The notes below the pieces were generated by a model. It ran no database searches. It worked only from the letters and a program-made list of their open reading frames with translations, and was not told the origin of the DNA. Below, piece by piece: positions 25,247 to 33,739 of a stretch of 64,000 bases of DNA; within the stretch, counting starts at the first letter, position 1, and every line of letters begins with the position of its first letter. The DNA is from CAZWZG01 sp964638245. Its GTDB lineage: Bacteria > Pseudomonadota > Alphaproteobacteria > Rhodobacterales > Rhodobacteraceae. Made by a program: the position numbers and the translations under genes. The stretch spans positions 1 to 64,000 of the forward strand of contig CAZWZG010000002.1 of NCBI GenBank assembly GCA_964638245.1. Reading direction: 5' to 3'.

Positions 25247-28005
25247 TGTGGACGATTGGCGCCCTTGGATTCACGGCCCCGTGGCTCTTGCTGGGCCTCA
25301 TCGCGTTGCCAGTCCTTTGGTTCCTGTTGCGTGTCGTGCCCCCGGCGCCGATCAAGCGCCGGTTCCCGGGTGTAGCGCTGCTCCTCGGGCTGACGGATGA
25401 TGAGAACGAGACCGACAAGACGCCTTGGTGGCTGCTATTACTGCGGCTTTTGGCCGTGGCGGCAGCGATCATTGCCTTTGCAGGGCCGGTTCTGAACCCG
25501 AAAACCGAGCCGACTGGGCGTGGACCGCTTTTGGTCCTGTTTGACGGGACATGGGCGGATGCGCCGGACTGGCCACAGCGGATCGAGCGGGTCGAAGCGC
25601 TTTTGGATGATGCCAGCCGTGCAGGGCGCAGCGTGGCGGTGGTCCTTTTGACCGATCCGGCGCGCGATGAGCTGCCTTTCCAGCCAGCGGCAACTTGGCG
25701 GGCGCGGCTGCCATCGCTCGCGCCTGCGCCATATGCGCCAAATGCCGACGAGATTGCGCGTTTCGACGACCTTCTGGAAGGCTCTTTTGAGACGTTCTGG
25801 CTCTCGGATGGGCTGGACTATCCGTGGCGTGCCGACCTTCTGGCGACGCTCGAGAGCCACGGCGCTGTTAGCGTTTTCGAGGGGCTTCGCGGCGCGATTG
25901 GCCTGCAACCGGCGCGGTTTGAGGATGGCGAGATCCTGACATCCGTTGTGCGCGCACGCCCCGGTCAGGCGCAAACGCTGACCATTGCGGCCCATGGGTT
26001 GGACCCGGCCGGTACGCCGCGTCGCCTCGTGACGGCCGATCTGGAACTGGACGCGGGCGAAGCGTCGGGTGAAATCGCGCTGGTGCTTCCGGCCGAGTTG
26101 CGCAATCGGATCACGCGGTTCGAGATTGACGGCGTCCGCTCGGCTGCGGCGGTCAGTCTGACGGACGATGCGTTGCGCCGCCGCGAAGTTGCACTGATTG
26201 CAGGGCTCGAGTCCCGCGAAGGACTGCAGCTGTTGTCGCCGACTCATTACCTTGAGCAGGCGCTCATTCCGACGGCTGACCTGATCGACGGAACCGTCGA
26301 AGAGATCGTTTTGGCGAATCCGGATGTTATCGTTCTGGCGGATGTGGCGCAGCTGCCTGATGCGGATGCGTCGGCTATTCTCGATTGGGTCGAAGACGGC
26401 GGCCTGTTGGTACGGTTTGCGGGGCCTCGGTTGGCTTCATCGGATGTCAGTCGGGACGAGGAAGACGCGCTGATGCCGGTACGCTTGCGGGCCGGGGGCC
26501 GCACTGTGGGCGGTGCGATGAGCTGGGGCGAACCCAAGACGCTGCGCGCTTTCACCGCCGATAGCCCGTTCTTTGGACTGTCCGTCCCTGACGAAGTGCG
26601 CGTCACGGCCCAAGTCATGGCGCAACCTGATCCGACGCTGTCGGAACGCGCAATCGCATCACTTGAAGACGGTACGCCGCTGGTCACACGCAAACTCGCT
26701 GGGCAGGGCCAGATCGTTTTGTTCCATGTGACGGCCAACGCTGAATGGTCCTCGCTTCCCTTGTCTGGGCTGTTTGTTGAAATGCTCGAACGGCTCGCAA
26801 TCTCGTCGCGTCCGGCGGTTCCAGATGCTGCCGAACTAGAAGGGCGCACCTTTGTCCCCGACCAGGTTCTGAACGCCTTTGGCGCGATTGAAGATGCGGG
26901 CACACAAGCAGGCGTGCCGGGCGAGGACCTGATCGAGCCTGTGCTCGGGCCGCGCCTGTTGCCAGGCCTCTATGCGGGTCCTGAGCGGAGGTTGGCGTTG
27001 AATGTTGTCACGGCTGATAGCGAAATCACGCCTTTCACCTGGCCTTCAAGCATTCCGGTCGAGGGGCTGTCTTTTGCTGAGGAAACCGGATTGAAGGGGC
27101 CCTTCCTGACTGCGGCAATCCTTGTGCTTCTGGCGGACATCTTGGCGTCGCTTTTCGTGGCCGGGCGCTTGACGGGATCAAGGACCACTGTCGCGTCCGC
27201 GCTTTTGGCACTGGCGCTGTTCCAGCCCGCGCCAGCGACGGCTCAGAATGAGGCAGCAGCGATCGCGGCGACGTCAGAGGTTGTTTTGGCGCACGTTATC
27301 ACGGGTAACGATCGCCTGGATGACGTTGCCGCCGCGGGCCTGCAAGGCCTAAGCGCGACCCTATTCCGGCGCACGTCGATCGAGCCTGCAGCCCCCATCG
27401 CCGTCAATCTTGAAACAGACGAACTGTCGTTCTTCCCGTTCCTTTACTGGCCCGTCACAGCCGACCAACCGCTTCCCTCGGACGAAGCATATGCCAAGCT
27501 CAACCGCTATTTGCGCACGGGTGGGATGATCCTGTTCGACACGCGCGATGCCGATACGGCGCAGTTCGGAAGCGGTTCGGAGAACGGACGCAAGCTGCAA
27601 CAGTTGGCGCGCCCGCTGGATATCCCGCCTCTTGAACCGATCCCGGCCGATCACGTTCTGACCCGGACGTTTTATCTGTTGCAGGATTTCCCGGGTCGTT
27701 TTGCCAGTCAGGATGTCTGGGTCGAAGCGGCGCCCGCTGACGCTGCGCAGGCCGAAGGTATGCCTTTTCGCAATCTCAACGATAACGTCACCCCGGTGGT
27801 CATCGGTGGCAATGATTGGGCATCCGCATGGGCCATCGATGCTTCAGGCCAGCGCATGTTCCCGGTGGGGCGCGGCTATGCCGGGGAACGCCAACGCGAG
27901 ATTGCGTATCGGTTTGGCGTGAACCTGATCATGCATGTTCTCACGGGCAACTATAAGTCCGATCAGGTTCATGTGCCCGCATTGCTTGACCGGTTGGGAC
28001 AGTAG
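25246..28005 (+). CDS. BatA/DUF4159 membrane protein
   Basis: A 919-residue protein. The N-terminal BatA-type module has two helices (about 12-30 and 60-80) around PPAPIKRRFPGVALLLGL. A degenerate VWA-like domain (LLVLFDGTWAD) follows, then a large periplasmic part with a GATase-like fold, a helix near 625-645 and a C-terminal DUF4159 domain (from about 690; LSFFPFLYWPVT, YLRTGGMILFDTRD). ATG 25246 shares a base with the previous TGA. DUF4159 has a class I amidotransferase-like fold without known activity. Confidence 0.87.
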   Translation: MWTIGALGFTAPWLLLGLIALPVLWFLLRVVPPAPIKRRFPGVALLLGLTDDENETDKTPWWLLLLRLLAVAAAIIAFAGPVLNPKTEPTGRGPLLVLFDGTWADAPDWPQRIERVEALLDDASRAGRSVAVVLLTDPARDELPFQPAATWRARLPSLAPAPYAPNADEIARFDDLLEGSFETFWLSDGLDYPWRADLLATLESHGAVSVFEGLRGAIGLQPARFEDGEILTSVVRARPGQAQTLTIAAHGLDPAGTPRRLVTADLELDAGEASGEIALVLPAELRNRITRFEIDGVRSAAAVSLTDDALRRREVALIAGLESREGLQLLSPTHYLEQALIPTADLIDGTVEEIVLANPDVIVLADVAQLPDADASAILDWVEDGGLLVRFAGPRLASSDVSRDEEDALMPVRLRAGGRTVGGAMSWGEPKTLRAFTADSPFFGLSVPDEVRVTAQVMAQPDPTLSERAIASLEDGTPLVTRKLAGQGQIVLFHVTANAEWSSLPLSGLFVEMLERLAISSRPAVPDAAELEGRTFVPDQVLNAFGAIEDAGTQAGVPGEDLIEPVLGPRLLPGLYAGPERRLALNVVTADSEITPFTWPSSIPVEGLSFAEETGLKGPFLTAAILVLLADILASLFVAGRLTGSRTTVASALLALALFQPAPATAQNEAAAIAATSEVVLAHVITGNDRLDDVAAAGLQGLSATLFRRTSIEPAAPIAVNLETDELSFFPFLYWPVTADQPLPSDEAYAKLNRYLRTGGMILFDTRDADTAQFGSGSENGRKLQQLARPLDIPPLEPIPADHVLTRTFYLLQDFPGRFASQDVWVEAAPADAAQAEGMPFRNLNDNVTPVVIGGNDWASAWAIDASGQRMFPVGRGYAGERQREIAYRFGVNLIMHVLTGNYKSDQVHVPALLDRLGQ

Positions 28006-30078
28006 ATGGACGCCAGCCAGATCCTTTTCGACACACTTGTTCCGATGCCACTGGTCTGGGCATTGGCGGGTTTGGCCGTTGCGGCGTTGTCGTTCGGCAT
28101 CTGGCGCGGGTTAGGCGGATGGTGGCTACGGGCATTTTCGCTGGCAGCGCTGGGCCTTGCCTTGGCGAACCCGTCGCTACAGCAAGAAGACCGCACGCCG
28201 CTGTCCGACATCGTCGTGCTGGTCGTAGACGAAAGCGCAAGCCAACGGATCGCGGATCGGCCAGACCAGACGTCCGAGGCCATCTTGGCCATCGAAAACG
28301 AAATCGCGGATCTGGCGAACACCGAGTTGCGCATCGTGCGCGTCGGCGACAGCGATCAGGACCAGGGTACACTTTTGATGCAGGCGTTGAGCGAGGCCAT
28401 GGCGGAAGAACCGCGTGCGCGTCTGGCCGGGGCAATCTTCCTGTCTGACGGGCGCTTGCACGACATCGAAGCTGCGCCGGATTTCCCGGCCCCGGTGCAC
28501 CTGTTGTTGACGGGGCGCGAAACCGACTGGGATCGGCGTTTGTCGGTTCAAAACGCACCTGCCTTTGCCATTTTGGGTGAGCCGGTCACGCTGACGCTTC
28601 GGATCGACGATGATGGTTCTGTGCCAACCGATATTGCGGGCCAGGCAAGGCTCGAGATTTCCGTTGATGGGGGCGAGCCGCAAACCTTTGACGTGCCCGT
28701 TGGCGAAGACCTTGAGTTGCCAGTCACGCTGCCCCATGGCGGCATGAATGTTATCCAGTTCACGGTGCCTCAGGCGGACGGGGAACTGACCGATCGCAAT
28801 AATACCGCGATCGTCCAGATCAATGGCGTGCGCGATCGACTTCGGGTGCTGCTCGTCTCGGGCGAACCTCATCCGGGTGAGCGCACGTGGCGCAACCTTT
28901 TGAAATCGGATGCTTCGGTCGATCTTGTGCATTTCACGATTCTGCGGCCGCCCGAAAAGCAGGACGGCGTTCCGGTGTCTGAACTATCGCTCATTGCGTT
29001 CCCAACGCGCGAGCTGTTTCTTGAGAAGATTGATGAATTCGATCTGATCATCTTCGACCGCTACAAGCGGCGGGGCATTCTGCCGTCAATCTATCTGGAC
29101 AATATCCGCCAGTACGTCGAGAGCGGCGGTGCGCTCTTGATCGCGGCGGGGCCGGACTTTGCCGGAGCCGAAAGTATCTATCGGTCGCCGTTGTCCAGTA
29201 TTGTGCCTGCCTCGCCGTCGGGCGGCGTGTTGGAAGAGTCCTTCCAGCCTCAAATCTCGGAACTTGGCCACCGTCATCCGGTGACCGAAGGATTGGCTGG
29301 CCCGGATCCCGAAGCGGACCCGACATGGGGCAGCTGGCTGCGCCTGATCGACCTCATCGATCCCAAGCCGGGGGCACAGATCGTCATGACGGCCCGCGAC
29401 GACCGCCCGCTACTGGTGCTGGAGCGCGCCGGAGATGGGCGGGTTGCTCTGATGGGCTCGGATCACGCCTGGCTCTGGTCGCGCGGGTACGAAGGCGGTG
29501 GGCCGCAACTGGAGCTGCTGCGCAGATTGGCCCATTGGCTCATGCAGGAACCCGAGTTGGAAGAAGAGGCGCTGACCGCCACGGGGGAAGGCCAGCGTAT
29601 GACCGTGACCGAGCGGACGTTGGGCGATAGCGCTGGCGTGGCGATCGTGACGGCCCCGGACGGGACGGAGAGCGAGGTTCCTCTGGAAGAAGCAACGCCC
29701 GGCCGGTTCCAAGCAATCTATGACGCGCCTGAAATCGGGCTCTACCGCGTGCGAGCGGGTGACAAGGAAACCGTGATCGCGCTGGGCCCTGCGGCCCCAC
29801 GCGAGTTTGTTCAAACCATTGCATCTGGGGACCTTATGGAGCCGCTCGTGGACGCCAAGCGCGGCGGTATCCAGACCGTCGAAGACGGTGTGCCCGATCT
29901 GCGCCGCGTTCGCGCAGATCGTCCCGCATCAGGGCGCGGCTGGATCGGGATCACGCCCAGAGAGGCCTTCGTGACCGCCGATATCCGCATCACGCCCCTC
30001 CTTCCGGCCTGGGCGTTTCTGATCCTGTCGGCACTTTTCGCGATTAGCGGATGGCTTTGGGAAGGACGCCGCACTTAG
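28006..30078 (+). CDS. Large membrane protein with VWA-like and GATase-like domains
   Basis: A 690-residue protein. Two helices (about 15-34, 38-55) are followed by a VWA-like domain with an intact-looking MIDAS, D75-x-S77-x-S79 (VVDESASQ). Then come an Ig-like strand region (about 190-270), a GATase1-like domain (about 280-470, with VESGGALLIAAGPDF) and a single C-terminal helix (about 663-682). This topology puts most of the chain in the periplasm. It starts directly after the previous stop, so it is the last gene of the MoxR operon. The metal-binding VWA makes it a candidate MoxR client. Confidence 0.8.
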   Translation: MDASQILFDTLVPMPLVWALAGLAVAALSFGIWRGLGGWWLRAFSLAALGLALANPSLQQEDRTPLSDIVVLVVDESASQRIADRPDQTSEAILAIENEIADLANTELRIVRVGDSDQDQGTLLMQALSEAMAEEPRARLAGAIFLSDGRLHDIEAAPDFPAPVHLLLTGRETDWDRRLSVQNAPAFAILGEPVTLTLRIDDDGSVPTDIAGQARLEISVDGGEPQTFDVPVGEDLELPVTLPHGGMNVIQFTVPQADGELTDRNNTAIVQINGVRDRLRVLLVSGEPHPGERTWRNLLKSDASVDLVHFTILRPPEKQDGVPVSELSLIAFPTRELFLEKIDEFDLIIFDRYKRRGILPSIYLDNIRQYVESGGALLIAAGPDFAGAESIYRSPLSSIVPASPSGGVLEESFQPQISELGHRHPVTEGLAGPDPEADPTWGSWLRLIDLIDPKPGAQIVMTARDDRPLLVLERAGDGRVALMGSDHAWLWSRGYEGGGPQLELLRRLAHWLMQEPELEEEALTATGEGQRMTVTERTLGDSAGVAIVTAPDGTESEVPLEEATPGRFQAIYDAPEIGLYRVRAGDKETVIALGPAAPREFVQTIASGDLMEPLVDAKRGGIQTVEDGVPDLRRVRADRPASGRGWIGITPREAFVTADIRITPLLPAWAFLILSALFAISGWLWEGRRT

Positions 30079-30096
30079 TGCTCTCCAAAGGTCAGT

Positions 30097-30132
30097 AAAT
30101 ATCCCGGTGGGGAAAGGGAGGCAGAGCCTCCC
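30097..30132 (+). repeat. Convergent-gene hairpin repeat, copy 4
   Basis: AAATATCCCGG (30097-30107), then GGGAGGC-AGA-GCCTCCC (30116-30132). Another GC-rich inverted stretch (GCGCGAGCGCAGCGAG) follows. It lies between the MoxR operon and a convergent secreted-protein gene. Confidence 0.7.
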
Positions 30133-30156
30133 AAGCGCGAGCGCAGCGAGTGATTT

Positions 30157-30510
30157 CTAGCGCGGAACGTCGATTTCGACTGTTTCCCCTGACCAACCGT
30201 CGGTGTTGGTGCGCGATTCAATCACGACCGTCGCCAGCCCGTCGGGGATTTGCACACCCGCAAGGCTACGCGTGAAGGGCTGTTCGTTGACATGGGGGTG
30301 AAACAGCTCGCGATAGCCAAGCTCGGCCCCATCAGGCGCCAGAACGCGCCACCCATCCGCGTAATCATCCCAGCCCGTATCGCCATGGCGTAGCGTGACG
30401 TCCACGCGCCAGCCGTTCGAGGCCTTGCTCAATTCAACGGCTTCGATCACCGCAGGATCGGCTTGCGTGATCGCGGGCGACATCATCAAAACAAGGGCAA
30501 GGGTTCTCAT
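30157..30510 (-). CDS. Small secreted protein of unknown function
   Basis: A 117-residue protein with a signal peptide (MRTLALVLMMSPAITQA, cut before DPAV) and a beta-rich mature part containing WRVDVTLRHGDTGWDDYADG and a C-terminal ESRTNTDGWSGETVEIDV. I do not recognise the family. ATG 30510 is chosen because it gives a clean signal; an upstream in-frame ATG at 30594 would put charged residues before it. It faces a serine protease gene across 129 bases. Confidence 0.7.
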   Translation of the reverse strand: MRTLALVLMMSPAITQADPAVIEAVELSKASNGWRVDVTLRHGDTGWDDYADGWRVLAPDGAELGYRELFHPHVNEQPFTRSLAGVQIPDGLATVVIESRTNTDGWSGETVEIDVPR

Positions 30511-30639
30511 CGTGCGATCGTGCCATCGGCCTCGTCGAAAATCGAGCCTTGATGCCCGCCCTGACAGCATCGTGACTGTTTCGCCCTTGGCCATAATCTC
30601 GCCCCATCCGCGCGCTATGCCGTTCGTGGGAGTTGGGAG

Positions 30640-31488
30640 ATGGGTATGCGTGGACTACGTTTTTTGGCGCTGTGCGCCGCTGTGCTTGCGTCGCCGGTAC
30701 AGGCGAGCGATGGCAACGGGCTAACAAGCCTCTTTACGGCCGATGATAACCGAGGATGGGAAGGCGTTGGACGTCTCAACATCGGACGAAGCGGCTTTTG
30801 CACGGGCGCACTAATCGCGCCGCGTCTGGTTCTGACGGCCGCACACTGTCTTTTTGACCCAGAAAGCCACGCGCAGATCAATGCGGCAGAGGTCGAGTTT
30901 TTGGCGGGGTGGCGCAACGGGCGTGCCTCGGCCTATCGTGGTGTGCGCCGCGCTCTTGTTCATCCCGATTACGTGTACGAAGGACGCGAAGGGACGCTTC
31001 GTGTTGCCAACGATCTGGCGCTGCTTGAACTTGATCAACCTATCCGGAATGGGTCGGTCAAACCCTTCCGGATCGACTCGAAACCTTCGAAGGGCGAAGA
31101 GGTCAGCGTTGTATCTTATGCCTACGATCGCCATGAACGGCCTGCGCTCGAAGAGCTTTGCCACGTCCTTGCGCGGCAATCCGGCAGCCTGATCTTGAGT
31201 TGTTCAGTCGATTTCGGCTCGTCAGGTGCGCCGATTTTCGTGACCGTGGATGGCGAGCCTAGGATCGTTTCAGTCGTTTCCGCCAAGGCCGAAGTGCGCA
31301 ACAAGCCGGTGTCGCTCGGCACAAATCTGGAAGAGCCTTTGGCAGAGCTTCTTGATCTCCTTGAAAAAGGCGATGGCGTATTTGCAAAGACCGCAGATGA
31401 AGATCGCGCTGAAGCCCGAACACTGACACTTGATGCGCCGCGCGCACTGAACGACGGTGGCAGCGGGGCCAAGTTTCTTCGCCCTTAA
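30640..31488 (+). CDS. Secreted trypsin-like serine protease
   Basis: A 282-residue exported S1-family protease. It has a signal peptide (about 1-22), the histidine block VLTAAHC (H69), the aspartate block NDLALLEL (D125) and the serine block FGSSGAP (S195). Three residues of the triad are present, so it is probably active; the serine motif is GSSGAP rather than the common GDSGGP. The C-terminal 40 residues are polar and acidic. It stands alone or is read into a second protease 57 bases on. Confidence 0.88.
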   Translation: MGMRGLRFLALCAAVLASPVQASDGNGLTSLFTADDNRGWEGVGRLNIGRSGFCTGALIAPRLVLTAAHCLFDPESHAQINAAEVEFLAGWRNGRASAYRGVRRALVHPDYVYEGREGTLRVANDLALLELDQPIRNGSVKPFRIDSKPSKGEEVSVVSYAYDRHERPALEELCHVLARQSGSLILSCSVDFGSSGAPIFVTVDGEPRIVSVVSAKAEVRNKPVSLGTNLEEPLAELLDLLEKGDGVFAKTADEDRAEARTLTLDAPRALNDGGSGAKFLRP

Positions 31489-31545
31489 GCGAACTCGCAA
31501 ACCATTGAGTTGACGCTGGTTTGTCAGCGGGCGCATTGTGCGATC

Positions 31546-32235
31546 ATGCGGTTCGTACTGGTTCTCCTTCTTGTTTTTTCCCCGATGGTTTCATGGGCCG
31601 AAGGTCCAAGGGCCACAGCTGCCGCTGGGCTTTTGCAAAAGGGCAAGGGCGGGTTCTGTTCAGGGGTTCTAATCGAAGCCGATCTCGTGCTGACGGCGGC
31701 CCATTGTTTGTTCGGCAAGGTCGACGGTCGTGCGCTGGAAGCGTCAGACATCGTGTTCCGAACAGGAGCCTATCCGGGCCGGATCGCCGAAGAACGTCGC
31801 GGAATCGCGTTTGTGCGACACCCGCTGTTCATCATCGCAAAACGGGCAGGGCAGGAGGAGACGGCATTCGACCTCGCGCTGGTTCGCCTCGATGAGGGCG
31901 TCTCCGACACGGTCGCAACGCCACTGCAAGTCCGGAAAGCAAACGCAAACAAGGGCGACAAGTTTCTTTTGGCAACTTGGCCACGGGGGCGCGGCGAACG
32001 CGCGCGGGAGCGGCAATGCCCCCTGCTTGCGCAGGATTTTGACCGTCTGTTGGTCGAATGTGTCGTCGTTCAAGGCGAAAGCGGTGGGCCGGTGCTTTGG
32101 CGCGAAGGTGATACGTTCTTTCTTGATGCGATTATGGTCGCCACAACCAAGATCAACGATCGCCCTGCGGGGCTTGCCGTGCGGCGCCTGCAAGACCGTA
32201 TCGATGCGATGATGGCGCTTCTGTCCGCCTCTTGA
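31546..32235 (+). CDS. Secreted trypsin-like serine protease (second copy)
   Basis: A 229-residue paralogue of the preceding gene. It has a signal peptide (about 1-18, ending SWAEG), H53 in VLTAAHC, D109 in FDLALVRL and S179 in GESGGP, a standard active site. The two copies are only moderately alike, so the duplication is old. ATG 31546 gives the signal peptide; there is no strong ribosome site, so translation may depend on the first gene. Its last codons hold the heat-shock promoter of the next gene. Confidence 0.88.
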   Translation: MRFVLVLLLVFSPMVSWAEGPRATAAAGLLQKGKGGFCSGVLIEADLVLTAAHCLFGKVDGRALEASDIVFRTGAYPGRIAEERRGIAFVRHPLFIIAKRAGQEETAFDLALVRLDEGVSDTVATPLQVRKANANKGDKFLLATWPRGRGERARERQCPLLAQDFDRLLVECVVVQGESGGPVLWREGDTFFLDAIMVATTKINDRPAGLAVRRLQDRIDAMMALLSAS

Positions 32236-32259
32236 ACCGTCGATAACACCTCCCCATCT
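32231..32259 (+). promoter_or_regulatory. RpoH (sigma-32) heat-shock promoter
   Basis: CTTGAA (32231-32236), a 15-base spacer and CCCCATCT (32252-32259) match the sigma-32 consensus at every defined position. The -35 covers the stop codon of the protease gene. Transcription would start near 32266, about 86 bases before the hsp20 ATG. Confidence 0.85.
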
Positions 32260-32265
32260 ATCTCT

Positions 32266-32354
32266 TGAAGGCGCCGATGATCGGGTCTTCACAAACTGCT
32301 GGTCTGTCCATTCGGAAGACCAAATTGGTGTCGCTCAAAGGAGGATATCTTATG
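32266..32354 (+). promoter_or_regulatory. Candidate ROSE-type RNA thermometer
   Basis: The approximately 86-base leader holds a hairpin (GGTCT/AGACC, 32301-32305 and 32317-32321, with inner TCC/GGA). Next to the ATG, TCGCTC (32331-32336) can pair with GAGGAT (32341-32346) across AAAG. TCGCT fits the ROSE motif UYGCU, which pairs imperfectly with the Shine-Dalgarno; the hsp20 site AAAGGAGG (32337-32344) would be hidden when cool. Inferred from pattern only. Confidence 0.6.
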
Positions 32355-32810
32355 CGCACTTTTGATTTTTCGCCCCTGTACCGGGCAACTGTCGGCTTTG
32401 ATCAAATGGCTGACCTTATGGACCGGGTCCTGACAGACGGGGCGGCGTCTCCATCTTATCCACCCTACAATATTGAGAAGACCGCCGATGATGCGTATCG
32501 CATTTCGATCGCGGTGGCCGGGTTCTCGGAAGGGGATCTTTCGGTGGAAACCAAGGAAAACGCTCTTGTCGTGACGGCCAAGAAAGCCGCCGAAGATGAC
32601 AGCAAAACCTATCTTCACCGTGGCATCGCGACCCGCGCGTTCGAGCGTCGGTTCCATCTTGCCGACCATGTTCGTGCGACGGGAGCAAGCTATGCTGACG
32701 GCATGCTGCACATCGACTTGATGCGCGAAGTGCCCGAGGCGCTCAAACCGCGCCGGATCGAAATCGCCAAAGGCGAAACGGTCGAGCACAAGGCCGTCGA
32801 ACAAGCCTAA
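32352..32810 (+). CDS. Hsp20/IbpA-type small heat-shock protein
   Basis: A 152-residue chaperone that holds unfolding proteins. It has an N-terminal arm (MRTFDFSPLYRATVGFDQM), an alpha-crystallin domain (about 35-125, with YRISIAVAGFSEGDL, ENALVVTAKK, RAFERRFHLADHV) and a short C-terminal tail. The tail lacks a clear I-x-I (PRRIEIAK supplies I-E-I). ATG 32352 follows AAAGGAGG at 32337-32344. Control by RpoH plus an RNA thermometer is suggested by the upstream sequence; a terminator follows. Confidence 0.94.
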   Translation: MRTFDFSPLYRATVGFDQMADLMDRVLTDGAASPSYPPYNIEKTADDAYRISIAVAGFSEGDLSVETKENALVVTAKKAAEDDSKTYLHRGIATRAFERRFHLADHVRATGASYADGMLHIDLMREVPEALKPRRIEIAKGETVEHKAVEQA

Positions 32811-32863
32811 CCCTCTCGAAAAGGCGTGGTGCGCAACCCCCAGCATCTGCGCCTGTCGAGCCC

Positions 32864-32897
32864 ACGGCCCGTGATCCTCGCTACACGGGCCGTTTTT
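32864..32897 (+). terminator. Rho-independent terminator of hsp20
   Basis: ACGGCCCGTG (32864-32873), a 10-base loop, CACGGGCCGT (32884-32893) and TTTT. The stem is perfect over 10 pairs. Confidence 0.9.
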
Positions 32898-32998
32898 CGC
32901 ACCATGTTTTCGAGGCCCATTGTGGGGGCTGTGGTCACCTCATAAGGTGCGCCAAACCCGACGAACGGGCAATTTTCAACATTTAGAAGGAGAGGCTT

Positions 32999-33655
32999 AT
33001 GGCACTTAGGATCAACGACACGGCCCCGGATTTCGTGGCGGACAGCACCGAGGGCTCGATCTCGTTTCACGATTGGATCGGGGATGGCTGGGCCATCATG
33101 TTCTCGCACCCGAAGGATTTCACGCCCGTTTGCACGACCGAGTTGGGCGCGATGGCGGGCATCGCTGAAGAATTCGCCAAGCGGAACTGCAAGATCATCG
33201 GGATAAGCGTCGATCCGGTCGAGGCTCACCTGAAGTGGAAGGAAGACATCAAGGTCGCGACCGGGAATGGCGTCGACTATCCGATGATCGGCGATCCCGA
33301 ACTCAAAGTGGCCAAGCTCTATGACATGCTACCTGCCGAAAGCGGTGACACGTCCGAGGGGCGCACCGCTGCGGACAACCAGTCGGTGCGGACGGTTTTC
33401 CTCATCGGGCCGGACAAGAAAATCAAGATGCAGATGTCTTATCCGATGACCACTGGCCGTAACTTCGACGAGCTTTTGCGCGTTCTGGACAGTGTCCAGA
33501 TGACGGCCAAGCATAAGGTTGCCACGCCCGCCAACTGGAAAAGCGGTGAGGATGTGATTGTTGTGCCTGCGGTGTCCGATGATGATGCTCGCGCGCAGCA
33601 CGGAGACTTTGACGCGGTGCTGCCGTACCTGCGCAAGGTCAAGCAGCCGGGCTAG
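32999..33655 (+). CDS. 1-Cys peroxiredoxin (Prx6-type)
   Basis: A 218-residue thiol peroxidase that reduces peroxides. The peroxidatic cysteine is C45 in FTPVCTTELG, and the extended C-terminal domain (about 165-218, NWKSGEDVIVVPAVSDDDA) is that of the Prx6/AhpC-like 1-Cys class; the resolving partner is unknown. AGAAGGAGAGG lies just before the ATG. It is flanked by terminators at both ends, so it is a single-gene unit. Confidence 0.93.
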   Translation: MALRINDTAPDFVADSTEGSISFHDWIGDGWAIMFSHPKDFTPVCTTELGAMAGIAEEFAKRNCKIIGISVDPVEAHLKWKEDIKVATGNGVDYPMIGDPELKVAKLYDMLPAESGDTSEGRTAADNQSVRTVFLIGPDKKIKMQMSYPMTTGRNFDELLRVLDSVQMTAKHKVATPANWKSGEDVIVVPAVSDDDARAQHGDFDAVLPYLRKVKQPG

Positions 33656-33708
33656 TATGAAGGCTGCGTTTCGCCTTCGGTGAGGATATTTTGGGCCAGA
33701 TGAAGAAG

Positions 33709-33738
33709 CGGGTGCGCAGATATGCGTGCCCGTTTTTT
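33709..33738 (+). terminator. Rho-independent terminator between prx and bciA
   Basis: CGGGTGCGCA (33709-33718), loop GATA, TGCGTGCCCG (33723-33732; two G-T pairs), then TTTTTT. It ends the peroxiredoxin transcript, 2 bases before the convergent bciA stop. Confidence 0.85.
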
Positions 33739-33739
33739 G

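Noticed and set aside
25246..30078. The MoxR operon as an anti-phage system
   Set aside because: MoxR-VWA pairs occur in some defence systems, but there is no nuclease, no mobile-element context, and the set looks like the widespread housekeeping MoxR-DUF58-DUF4159 type.
33656..33708. GAGGATATTTTGGGCC between prx and bciA as another hairpin-repeat copy
   Set aside because: The box differs and the following hairpin is an ordinary terminator with T-tract.
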